Below, piece by piece: positions 22,701 through 34,063 of a stretch of 64,000 nucleotides of DNA (position 1 is the first letter of the stretch; each line of letters begins with the position of its first letter). A model generated the notes under the pieces. That model was not told the DNA's origin. It made no database searches and saw nothing but the letters and a program-made list of their open reading frames with translations. Source of the DNA: Diphasiastrum complanatum (lineage: Eukaryota > Streptophyta > Lycopodiopsida > Lycopodiales > Lycopodiaceae); the NCBI GenBank assembly GCA_029204225.1, contig CM055098.1:10737246-10801245 (forward strand). Direction: 5' to 3'. The translations under genes were made by a program, and so were the position numbers.

Positions 22701-23694
22701 AGGAAAGATCATCATTTTGGTTCTTTATGTTGATGACATCATTATGACAGGAAATGATGATGATGGCATAGGCAAAGTAAAAGTTGACTTATCTAGTGAG
22801 TTCAAGATGGTAGATCTAGGCTTCCTAAAGTTTATACTTGGGATAGAAGTGTCTAGAAGTAGCAATTGTACTTTCATAAGTCAATCTAAGTATGCTACTT
22901 CCATTCTTGAAAGATTTGGTATGAAAGATTGTAAGGGGATTGACACCCCTATGGAGCATGTTGTGAAAGCAACTAATGAAGGTGATGAAGCATCCTTTGA
23001 GGACATCACTCTCTTTAGGAAGCTTATAGGCTCTCTAATCTATTTAATCATCACTAGACCTGACTTAAGTTTTTGTGTAAGCAAGTTGAGTCAAAGTATG
23101 CAAGCTCCTTTAATTCATCATTGGAAAAGTGCCAAGAGAGTACTTAGATATGTTTCTAGTACTAGATTTTTTGGTATACTTTATGAAGGATCTAACTTGC
23201 ACTTGAGAGCCTACTCGGATTCAGATTTTGCAGGTGACAAGATGGATAGGAAGTCCATTAGTGCATTTGCAACATTTCTTTGTGGAGGAGTGATATCTTG
23301 GCTTTCCAAAAAGCAAGATACAATCTCACTATCTTCTTGTGAAGCCGAGTACAAGGCATTGACTTCAACAACCAAAGAGCTCTTATGGCTAAGAAGACTC
23401 TTGATGGAACTACATGTGCTAGAGGCCGAGGAGATCCCTTACATATTTTGTGACAATCAAGCTTCTCAACAAATTGCTTCAAATCCTATCTTCCATGCTA
23501 GAACAAAGCATATTGAGATAGCTCACCACTTTGTGAGGGAGAAGGTACAATCCAAGGAAGTGCAACTACATCATGTACCATCATCCGAATGCATAGCTGA
23601 TATCTTAACCAAACCATTGTCCAAAGATCCATTTTTTAAGTTAAGATATGCTCTTGGAATTGTAGATAGATGTACACTAGATTTGCCAAGTTAG
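19715..23694 (+). pseudogene. Copia element B Gag-Pol polyprotein with one frameshift and one stop
   Basis: From the ATG at 19715 the frame is open for 804 codons: copia Gag, CCHC knuckle (CFFCGKKGHFASEC, about 251-264), protease (WWIDSGASSHM), GAG-pre-integrase (WHKRLGHPNLQ) and the full integrase core (HSDVHS, RCDNGGEY, PQQNGVAERKN). A 21-bp repeat coding DKxEED-like units lies in the linker at about 21940-21995. Just after it, near 21990-22005, the frame shifts. In the new frame (from about 22003) a TGA at 22216-22218 interrupts the N-terminus of reverse transcriptase. Reverse transcriptase and RNase H then run open to 23694 (ETFAPVAKLV, MDVTNAFLNG, YGLKQAPRAWY, YVDDIIMTG, SDSDFAGD, LSSCEAEYKAL, ADILTKPL). 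As read, it cannot make a complete Pol. Confidence 0.9.
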
Positions 23695-23707
23695 AAGTGA
23701 GGAGGAG

Positions 23708-24569
23708 TGTTGAAAATTGTCACTTCTCACTTGACATTGGTTCATGTAAATATTGATCAAACATTAGAATATGTTGATGATATGATTTCACACGTGTGGA
23801 GCATGTTCCCATGTGTGAAAGGATGTACTTTTCATGTTTGTATATATCCAAATTGATTTTGTATCATTCTAGTTAGTGTGAACATGAAATGACTAGTTTT
23901 TAGTCAAGTTGACTAGTCACCTACAAATTAGCTTTTCCTTGCATGTGCATGAGTAAATGCTCCCACATGGCAAGTGGATGTTCACATGTGTGTATAGAGT
24001 ACTAGAAGATAAGAGTTGACCATTTTCCTTAGATCCTATTTTGTAGGGAATATTCCTATATTCTAGGAGACTAGCTTTTTGAATTTTAGTCATATTCTAG
24101 AAGGTCAACTATTGGATAAGGATCAAGGATGGATCAAATGGATAGATATGAGTGATGTGGCACTCTTCACACGTGTGAAGGCCTGCTGGACTGTACCAGA
24201 CTCATGGATGTACTTGATCCATAAAAGGATCATCATTTTGCTAAGAAAATTGATGAGACTTTTGCACTCTACACTTTTGTGAGATTTCTAGTCATTTGTC
24301 TTGTGATTTTTATGCATGATTGCTATCTAGTATCATTGTACTTGTTGTTTCAGGTGCAGGCCGTACAGTGGACAGTACTCCACACGTGTGAAGCCGCTCT
24401 CACTAAAAAATGATGTGTTGATCCATTGCTCTTGCTTAAATCCAAGTGTAGTGAATCTAGATCAAGATCTAATGTGTAGAACTTGATAGATTCATTGATT
24501 AAGCAACCAATAACTCTCTATGATTGTAAAGTACAATCATTATTGTCCTAAAAACTGTAAAATTTATCA
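23708..24569 (+). repeat. 3' LTR of copia element B
   Basis: An 862-bp copy of 18256-19117, apart from one base by eye. It is followed by TTTTT and the continuing gypsy integrase sequence. Confidence 0.93.
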
Positions 24570-24574
24570 TTTTT

Positions 24575-25290
24575 GAGAAATGTCTTCAAATTACATTGAA
24601 TACCAAAGGAGATAGGGAGCCACAGACATTGCAGATTCATTTCCAATTTATAAAAGGTCTTAATGGACAAGTTGGGCACTAAAGTGTACTTAAGTACATC
24701 AATTCATCCAAAAACTGATAGACAGATGGAAAGGGTCAACCAGTGGCTAGAGTAATATTTGTGACATTTTGTTTTAGATCATCAAACACGGTTGATAGAG
24801 TGCTTGTACTTAGCTAAATTTTGTTATAGCAACACATGTCGATTGGCATGACACCCTTCTTTGCATTATATGGCCACGAACCATTACAACCTATCAGTGT
24901 GGATTTGTCAGAGGTTATAGTGCTAGCAGTCATGGATCAAATTCAGCACATGAATGATATTTTGAAAGCTAATAGGGTGAATATTAAAGCAACACATATA
25001 TGAATAAAGCAATATGTCAATCAAAACAAGACTTTTCATGACTTTATTGAAAGAGATTTTGTGTATTTAAGATTATAACCTTATAGATACACTAAGTTGA
25101 AGAAAACTCAAACGAAAAGTCAGCTCGAAGATTTTATGTATTGAATTTATGCCTTCTCTCCCTAAATCCCATAGTTAATCTAGATTCATTCATGTTGTTG
25201 CATATTTATTCGCATTCGGTTGCATAGTTTGTAGAAATACACGAGAATCAAAGACATGTACCTACGTGATAGTAAAATTATTGAAGGCAG
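24575..25290 (+). pseudogene. Ty3/gypsy relic, continued: integrase C-terminal core
   Basis: Right of element B the gypsy integrase resumes in broken frames. A STSIHPKTDRQMERVNQWLE stretch near 24695-24755 corresponds to the usual ST-YHPQTDGQTERVN motif with the catalytic Glu. It is followed by remnants resembling the integrase tail. Frames are interrupted by many stops. Past about 25150 I recognise nothing firmly; a terminal LTR was not found. Confidence 0.7.
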
Positions 25291-25599
25291 TCAAACTATT
25301 GAGGAAGATCAAGCTATTGAAGGAGTATCGAGTGTCGATTGTTAACGGGTGCTCAAATGCTCAATTCCAACAATTATCGAATCAAACATTCAAACCATCA
25401 TCATCCTCATCTCCACCTTGACAAATCCGACTTGAATCGACAAACTGCCGACATGTCATCTGACTTGTATTCTTTACTTTCTGATAGCTTATCTCATCAT
25501 TGCTTAATATCAGAAGCTTCCTTTAGAACATGATTTTATCGACCTATAGAATGATTGTTTTCTTTTTCTGATAACACTAGATATTCTTTTCTTAAGTCA

Positions 25600-28400
25600 T
25601 TGATTATCACTATCACTTAGACTAAATTTCACATCAATTCTCAAGGTAAGGCTAGTCTGATAGTCGACAAGCTAGATGAATCCAACTACCATCTATGAAA
25701 ATTTAAGATGAAAACAATGCTAATGGCCAAAGAGTTGTATGATGTTTTCACAGGTGTCGAAGTCAGACCCGAAGCAAACGTCGTAGCAATCTCCAGATGG
25801 AAGCTAAAGGATGGCAAAGCCTTCATGTTGATCATTCTCAACATTTCAAAAACATCAAAATCTTAGTACATATTGTACGATGTGAGGGACATAAATTTCA
25901 AGTTACATCTCAATAAAAAAAAAATTCTCCCTCATGGTGTCAAATGGTGATCACTACATAATTACATAAACCAATTCAAGAACCTCTTGCAATAGATGGC
26001 AGGTGTCGGATCAGTCATCGATGATCAAGATGTAGTGATGACTCTACTATTGAGCCTGCCATCTACATACGGGAACTGGTTGATGATCATAACAACCCAC
26101 TCAGATCTAACTCTCTCTAGAGTTATCACTAAGTTGCTGTAGGAAAAGAATAAAAAAAGTGGAGCTTCCAATTCTTTGAACAAAGACTTGCATGTTCTTC
26201 ATGCAAACAGAAGCTAGAATAAGCAGAAGAAGAAAGGCTTGAAATGCATCCAAGTCGAATCATATATGAACCACAAGATTCAGGATTGTAGGATACTGAA
26301 AGTCAAGAACAACAACAAGAAGCAATCGAATCAACAAGCGAATGCAGCTATAGAAACATCTCATGCCCCCAATCAAGAAGTGGATGAGAATACATTCATG
26401 ATCGACCATAAAAAAGCATAAGATGATAGCTCCTAGTTTCTTGATTTCGGAGCCACTCAACACATGACGAGTCATATCAATTGTTTCTAGTCCTATATGT
26501 CTTACAGTATATAGAAGTATGTTCACCTTGGAAACAAACTTTATGTACCTAATCTGTCTACGAATCTAATCTCTATTAGCAGAATTACTAATTTAGGACA
26601 TAGAGTAGAATTCAAATCTGTAGAGGTTGCGATAAGACAAACACAATTCTTACACTCGAAAAGAGACATGGATACTTGTACACAGACTGAGTCACTATTA
26701 TTCTGCTACAAATCAAGCTATGAATACTTCTGTTCACATCAATAGAGAATTACTTTGACATTATAGACTTGGTCATTTGAATCATGCATATGCTTCAAAC
26801 ATGTCTAAATAATCTACAATACTTAATCTCGACTATCTAGATAGGAAAGTTGAACTTTCTGTTTGCCAAGATTGCATCATTGGAAAGCAGATTAGGGACC
26901 CATTTAGATCAAGTCATTAACATGTAGCTAAAAATTTGCTAGACATTGTGCATGTGGACATATGTGGACCAATGCAAACTTTGTAATTGAAAAGTGCCAA
27001 ATTTTTGATTATCTTTATTGATGAATATTTCAGAACAACATTTGTATATTTCATTAAGCATAAATCAGAGGCATTCAACCTCTTCAAGACATTCAAGGAG
27101 CGAGATGAGAATGAAACTAGTAAACGAATCAAAGTATTGAGGCCTAACAATGGTAGAGAGTATATCTCAACCAAAATCAAGGAGTACTACCTCAACCATC
27201 GATCGTCACTTCTTATTCGCTTCAGTCCAATTGGCTTGATGAGAGGAAAAACTAAACCTTAGTCGAATCAACTAAGTGCATGATTTCTCATGCATCACTA
27301 CTTATAAACTTCTAGGCTAAAGCTATTTCCACTGCAGCCTACATTCAGAACAAATGTTCATCTAAAGATCTCTCAGGTAAAACAGCCTATGAAGTCTGGA
27401 CAGGATCCCAATCATCACTGAAGAATCTCAGAGTGTTTGGATGCACCACCTATGTGGAGATTTTGAAGGAGACCAGAGAGAAGTTGGATTCTCACAGTCT
27501 CAAATCCATCCACATTGGTTATGCTTCTTTAGATAAAACTTACAAGTTGTATGATTTTGATACATCAAAGATATTCTTTAGCAGGGATGTCATCTTTATT
27601 GAGGATCAGTTTATATACTTGAAAGGTAAGCGTAAAGTTCCATAAAGATTATCAAATATTTCTGCCATCGACATAACAATTCGAGTCTTAAGTTTGAACA
27701 TGCCAATAGTTGAATAGCTTATCGATAGAGAATCCAAAAAAAAAGTTGCTATTCAGGAGCAACAAAGCCAAGGATAGGATCATCAGCCTACCCCACCTCC
27801 AAGAAGATCAACCAAAGTGCACACACAGTCTACGAGATATATTGATGAGTTTGTCTACTATCTAATTGAAGAACTAACTATAGTTGATGAAGCACTTAAC
27901 AATTAGACTCTGATCTCTGGAGAGAAGTAATGGATAGAAAGTATACCTCTCTAATCAAGAATCAGACATAGTCCACTGTCAAATTGTTGACCAATAACAA
28001 TCTAATCTATTGCAAATAGGTCTTCAAAATCAAATACAAAGCTCACAAGAGAAAGCCTAATTAGTAGCATGAGGATTTTCTTAAATTTCAAACATCGACT
28101 ATAATGAGACTTTATGTCTTGTAGTCAAGCACTCCTCGATCATTATACTTCTATCGTATGTTGTTGTAGCCAACCTTGAGATACATCAACTCGATGTACA
28201 ATCAACTTATCTGAATGGAGTAATCGAAAAAGATATATAAATGATGCAACTTGAGAGAAATATTCTCAATGATAAGGAAAATCATGTATGTAAATTCCAT
28301 AAGGCACTTTATGACTTGAAGTAATCAACCAGAGCTTGGTTTTAGAGGATCAATACCTTTGTCATCCAACATAGTTACAAACCAAGCACTATATAGGTAC
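25600..28400 (+). pseudogene. Decayed copia element related to C (gag to reverse transcriptase)
   Basis: Broken frames follow the C-family order. Gag comes first (VDKLDESNYHL, stop, KFKM; MAKELYDVFTGVEVRPEA; INQFKNLL; LLLSLPSTYGNW), then a knuckle-like stretch (26240-26300). Protease (FLDFGATQHMTSH near 26440), its C-terminal half (LYVPNLSTNLISISRI), an eroded GAG-pre-integrase and integrase (26987-27262, FIDEYF) and the post-integrase linker (27433-27645, VFGCTTYVEI) follow. Last is a degraded reverse transcriptase start (LDVQSTYLNGVIEK near 28190). It stops near 28400 without RNase H or a 3' LTR. No 5' LTR was located, although 25340-25600 may be leader. It is an old, end-truncated copy. 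Confidence 0.75.
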
Positions 28401-28535
28401 CATTTTCTCTTTTTGAATAAAGTTCACTATATGAGTTGATTGGAATGTGGTGCGCTCTTTCTTTTAGCTATTGTGAATTGATGGATAGCCTGTTAGATTG
28501 CTAGCATAAATTGCAAGATTGATTGGTGACAAGAC

Positions 28536-29234
28536 TATTAAATTTCTTATGCTCAGCCTAAACAAATCATTCAAGTGATGACAATCCTGAAAACCGAAGG
28601 ACGACTAATGTTTTGGACCTTTGCATTTTTACCTTTGGGAATTTTTGTGTCTTAACCATTTTCTAGGCACCTTCACCTTTTTCGCCTTCTTCGCAATTTT
28701 TGCACCTTCACAAAAAAGGCGACACAATGACCAAAATCCATTTTCGACCTGCCTTAAACAATCTAAAGGCACCTTCGGGTTTTTCGCAACAATGGAGACC
28801 GACGTCGCCAACTTATCATCAACCCTAAAAATAGCTGGACAACTAAAATATCCAAAGGGCAGTTACCTACTTTGTACCTACAAAAACTGGCATAAATAGC
28901 ATTCAATGCTTGTAAGATATTTAGAAGACACTTGTAAATATATACTACAACCTGAATCAAGCTACAAGTTTAAGTTTTATCATTATCAGAGTTATATGTA
29001 GCCAGCGTTATCATGCTCAACAATCAAGCTGAAGTTATCACTTCAAGCATTGTACTCATTTGTTTTGATATTAATCAGAGTGCAATTTTCTGTTTCACTT
29101 CTGTAATGTTCATTTGCGCAATTTGTGAATCATTCATCTTGAATATTTCTGCTGCTAACTGTTGTGTTTCTGATCCTACACGCCTACGCTCAAAGCTTCC
29201 AACTTCCGCTGCCGGTCACCCACGTTTTCAGACA
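28536..29234 (+). repeat. 5' LTR of copia element D
   Basis: A 699-bp LTR ending ...CACGTTTTCAGACA before the primer site. The inner stretch has repeated 'ttcgcctt/ttcgca' phrases that are also present in the 3' LTR. Confidence 0.85.
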
Positions 29235-29374
29235 TGGTATCGGAGTGGGCATTTCAGTAGTCTGCATTTCTACTGCGAATTATCAGTCTTGTCTATCAAG
29301 ACGTCTTTCTAGCAAACCCGCAGCCAACAGTATTCCGACAATCGTTGTTTCTACCAACGATCTTGTTCAACCAG

Positions 29375-32300
29375 AATGGATCCATCATCTAGTTTATCTT
29401 TCATTGACAAACTCGATGGAGATAACTACCATCTCTAGAAATTCAGATGAAGATTATATTACTAGCCAAAGAACTGTGGGACATAGTTGATGGCATAGAG
29501 CTCAAACCAGAAGGTGATGCAGCCATCATCACCAAGTGGAGACTGAGAGATGGCAAAGCATTTGCCATGATCACCCTCAACATCAAGGATACTCAGTCCA
29601 ATCACATACGTGCTGCTCAGACTGCTAAGGATGCATGGAACATCCTAACAACCCTCTACGATATTAGGGATGTGAATTCTAAGCTACGCTTGAGGAAAAA
29701 ATTCTTCACCCTGAGAATGTCTGACGCAAAGAGTGCTTCGAGTCACCTCAACATTTTCAAAAATCTTATGGAGAAAATGACTGCAACTGGCTCAATCAGA
29801 GAAGATTCTGATGCTCTCATGACTCTATTAGTGAGTCTACCTGAAGCCTACAAAAATTGGGTAATGGCAATTTCTACCCAGGAGCACCTCACTCTATCAA
29901 GAGTACTTTCGCTGTTCCTACAAAGTAAGATCAGAAGATCTACATCCTCCTCAAGCTCAGAATTGAATCCTCAAGCTCTATATTCGAAAAATCAGAAGTT
30001 TAGATCCAAGAGATATACAAAGGCAGGTTATACTGACAAGAAGAACCACATGCAGACTCTACCAAATTCTGGTTCAGGATCGAATTCAACCTCTTTATCA
30101 TTCCAACCAGTGCATAAACTATTCTGCAGATACTGTAAGAGGACTGGCCATGAAATCAATGACTGCCTAACTTTAAAGTACAACAATGAAAAGAAAAAGC
30201 AGTTCCAACAAAAAGCACACAATGCAACAACCAGTCACTCAATCCATCAACAAGAGAATGAAACTGCGTTCATGACCAAAGTCAGAGAACAACAGGATAT
30301 CAATTCTTGGTATCTAGATTCTGGAGCAACCCAACACATGACTCACCATCGTGACTGGTTCAAAGACTATAAGTCATTCACCCACTCTTGAGTTGTGCAA
30401 CTTGGAGACAACTCATTACATTCAATCGAAGGTGAAGGAACAATCAGAGTTGAATTCGAAAGAGGTGAAATCAAGTTGCTATCCAACGTTCTTCACGTTC
30501 TAAATCTGACCAAAAATTTGCTCTCAGTTAGCATAATCACCGATTCAGGTCAGAAGGTAGAATTTGATATAGAAGGCTGCACAATTTTTTACAGATTTCG
30601 GAAGGTTCTAGCCTTTGGAAGAAGAAGTGGCTATCTTTACAAACTCAGCCACTACTACTCTTCTAATAGTCAAGCTTTTCACACAACCACTTTTGAATCA
30701 ACTGATATGTTGTGGCATTTCAGACTTGGCCACCTCAATTTCAATAGTATCCAACAAATGTTTGCTCAGAGACTAGTACAAGATCTGCCTTCTGTCAGAA
30801 AGCCAACTTCTCCATGCAAAAGCTGTATTATCAGCAAGCATGTAAGAAGCCCTTTTATTTCAGACTCAGTTCATACTTCCAAAGGCTTGCTTGACCTTGT
30901 ACATAGCGACATTTGTGGCCCAATGTAGACTACTTCCATAGGGGGAGCTCTCTATTTCCTAACCTTCATTGACGATTTCTCTCGAAGGACTGCTACTTAC
31001 TTTATGAAGAACAAATCCGGGGCGTTCAAATTCTTCAAGCAGTACAAAGCATCTATAGAAAACCAGACCCAGAGGAAGATCAAAGTTCTACGCACAGATG
31101 GAGGGGGAGAGTATATCTCCATGAAATTCAAGGAGTTCTGCAAGGCACAACCAGCTACTCACCTCAGTCCAATGGTATAGCTGAACGGAAGAATCCGACA
31201 CTCATCGAAAGTGCCAAGAGCATGCTGGCCCATGCCTCTTTTCCAAAGAAATTCTAGGCATAAGTTGTTACTATAGCTACCTATTTGCAAAATTGATCCA
31301 TCACCAAGGCCCTGAATGGCAAGACACCTTATGAGGTGTGGACAGGATCGAAACCATCACTCAAAAATATTCGAGTGTTTGGATGTCTCGCTTTTGCTCA
31401 GATCCCTGAAGATCTAAGAAGAAAGCTAGATGACAAAAGTAGAAAAATGATTTTCATTAGCTATTCCCCACATCACAAGGCATACAAGCTCTACAATTTG
31501 GATACTGAGAAGGCAAGCACCAGTACAGACATCATTTTGGTGGAAGACCAGTTCATCGACCACAAGGGGAAAGCTGCTGACAAACCCGACCCAAGGATTG
31601 AGCACCCAAATTCCGATCTAGGGATTCAACTATAGAATAGTGACACTGACTCAGACAATGAGTCAGAACCTCAATGATTCAACCCACATCAGAGGACCAA
31701 AGTTCAACCCAAAAGGTCAAACAGGTATAGACAGTATCCATCCAGATTTATGGATGATTCGGCCTGCTACTTTGTGCAGGAACCAACCACCATTTCTGAA
31801 GCTATGTCTACTCTTGATGCTGACCAGTGGAAGGCAGCGATGGACACTGAATTCGATTCTCTAATAGAGAATCAAACATGGACAGTCATGGAGTTGCCAA
31901 AGGACTAGAATCCGATTCCATGCAAATGGATATTCACGGCAAAGTATGATGTTGAAGGAAAACTCAATCGCTATAAGGCCAAACTAGTCGTCAAAGGCTA
32001 CTCCCAGATTCCAGATCTGGACTATTCTGAAACTTCCAGCCCAGTTGTCAAACATGCTTTAATTTGTCTATTTCTCTCCTTTGCAGCCGCAGTAGATCTT
32101 GAAGTCTACCATATGGATGTCCAGACCGCTTTCCTCAATGGAACCATCGAAGAAAAAATTTATATGACGTAGCCAGAGGGATACGAACTCAACGGCAAGC
32201 AACAACACCTTGTATGCAAAATCCACAAGGCTCTCTACGGGCTAAAACAGTCACCCGGGGCCTGGTTCCAGAAAATCAACGCATTTCTGATCAAGAATGG

Positions 32301-33349
32301 TTTTATTCCAAACTCGGTAGACTCAAATGTTTATTTCAATCTATATCAGATTATTTCATCATCCTCACTCTCTATGTAGATGATATACTCCTAATCAGTA
32401 ACAATCTAAATCTGATGAAGGATACAAAATGCATGTTGGCCCAGAAATACAAGATGACTAGCCCAATATTGTCTCGGAATTCAAATCCAACGAGCTCAAG
32501 CAAACTGATTTTCATCAGTCAGCAACGATATCTCAACAACGTGCTGGAAAAGTATGGAATGGCCAACTGCAAACCAAGTCACTTTTCACTCTACCCCGAA
32601 CTAAAACTATAAAAGGAACAGTCTCCTCAAACTGAGGCAGAATAGGAGGAAATGAAGCGCTACTTGTTTCAATCCATCATCGGCTCACTGATGTACACAA
32701 TGATCTAGACGTGACCAGACCTTGCATATTCGATCAGTACACACAGCCAGTTCCTATCAAATCCAGGTTAACTCATTGGAAAGCACTAACAAAGTTCATG
32801 AAGTACATCCAAGCAATGAAAACTCTCAGCATCTGCTACGGAGGCAGCCAAACTGCCAACATCCTTGAAGCCTACACAGATGCGGATTGGGTAGGAGATA
32901 TCGATACCAGAAAATCAACTTTTGAATTTGTCTTTAAATACAAGCAAGGCCCAATCTCATGGAACGGCCGGAAGCAGATCTCAATTGCATTATCATCAAC
33001 GGAATCCGAATACATAGCTACCACAAATGCAACTAAAGAGGCAATCTGGCTAAGGCAACTGCTTGCAGACATCAAGCTTGTACAAACACTTCCTACAACA
33101 ATCTATTGTGACAATCAAAGCACAATAGCGTTATCTCTCAATCCAAGATTTTACTCTCAAAGCAAACATATCGAAATCATGTATCATTACCTTAGAGATA
33201 AAGTGCATAGCAAGGAAGTAGTATTGGTTTTCTGCAGAACAAACTACATGGCAGCAGATTACTTCACAAAGGCTCTAGCAAAGGAGCAACATCTCAGATT
33301 TAATGATATGTTAAATCTAAAGATCAAGGGTTTTCAGGATCCACATTAA
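29375..33349 (+). pseudogene. Copia element D Gag-Pol remnant with many stops
   Basis: The probable start is the ATG at 29375 (MDPSSSLSFIDKLDGDNYHL), followed at once by a stop and a shift. Gag and a CCHC knuckle (CRYCKRTGHEINDC near 30125-30170) lie in 29447-30391, with protease (WYLDSGATQHMTHH). 30395-30928 holds the rest of protease and GAG-pre-integrase (WHFRLGHLNF, HSDICGPM, stop). Integrase pieces are near 30955-31260 (FIDDFSRRT, RTDGGGEY) and 31336-31635. Reverse transcriptase lies in broken frames at 31800-32612 (MDVQTAFLNG, ALYGLKQ, YVDDILL). RNase H is at 32711-33349 (TDADWVGD, LSSTESEYIA, ADYFTKAL). Stops at 31255 (TAG), 31261 (TAA), 32170 (TAG) and 32712 (TGA) occupy codons that are Trp, Gln or Arg in sister copies. 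Confidence 0.87.
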
Positions 33350-33356
33350 GGGGGAG

Positions 33357-34063
33357 TGTTAGATTTTTTATGCTCAACCTAAACAAATCGTTCAAGTAAT
33401 GAGCATCCTAAAAACCAAAGGACGTGTTTCGGACCTTCAAATTCGCATTTTTACCTTTGGAAATTTTTGTGCCTTAACCATTTTCTAGACACCTTCGCCT
33501 TTTCGCCTTCTTCGCATTTTTCGCACCTTTGCAAAAAAGGTGACACATTGACCAAAATTCATTTTAGACCCGTCTTAAACAACTTAAAGGCACCTTCATG
33601 TTTTTTGAGTTTTTTGCAACAGTGGCAGACCGACATCGCCAACTTATCATCAACCCTAAAAATAGTTGGACAACTAAAATATCCAAAGGGCGGTTACCTA
33701 TTTTGTACATACAAAACTGGTGTAAATAGCATTCAATGCTTGTAAGATATTTAGAAGACACTTGTAAGTATATACTACAAGCTGAATCAAGCTAAGTTTA
33801 GGTTTTATCATTACCAGAGTTATCTGTAGCCAACGTAATCATGCTCAACAATCAAGCTGAAGTTATCACTTCAAGCATTGTACTCATTTGTTTTGATATA
33901 ATTAGAGTGCAATTTTCTGTCTCACTACAATATTGTTCATTTGCGCAATTTGTATGAATCATTCATCTTGAATATTTCTGCTATGAATTGCTGTGTTTTC
34001 GATCCTACGCGCATACGCTCAAAGCTTTCAGCTTCTGTTGTCGGTCACCCATGTTTTGCGACA
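33357..34063 (+). repeat. 3' LTR of copia element D
   Basis: A 707-bp LTR directly after the AAGGGGGAG purine tract, ending ...GTTTTGCGACA. The frame at 33941-34315 straddles its end and is not supported as a gene. Confidence 0.87.

Larger units (their letters stand above)
18256..24569 (+). mobile_element. Ty1/copia element B, near-identical LTRs, broken polyprotein
   Basis: The element has LTRs 18256-19117 and 23708-24569 (862 bp each), target duplication TTTTT (18251-18255 and 24570-24574), a tRNA-iMet primer site at 19118 and the purine tract AGTGAGGAGGAG before 23708. By eye the two LTRs differ at a single base (a G/A in the 'agctttttg' stretch near 18629 and 24081). It sits in the integrase core of the gypsy relic. 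Despite the fresh LTR pair, its polyprotein has a frameshift and a stop. Confidence 0.95.
28536..34063 (+). mobile_element. Ty1/copia element D, old copy with two LTRs
   Basis: The LTRs are 28536-29234 and 33357-34063. The right one begins TGTTAGATTTTTTATGC after the purine tract AAGGGGGAG; the left one has a mutated start (TA instead of TG). Both end in ACA. The primer site TGGTATCGGAGTGGG follows 29234 directly. The LTRs differ at many sites (around one in ten in the first 200 bp by eye). Flanks AAGAC and ATTAC match at three of five bases, so a target duplication is at best decayed. Pol carries many stops. This element is much older than A, B or C. Confidence 0.88.
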
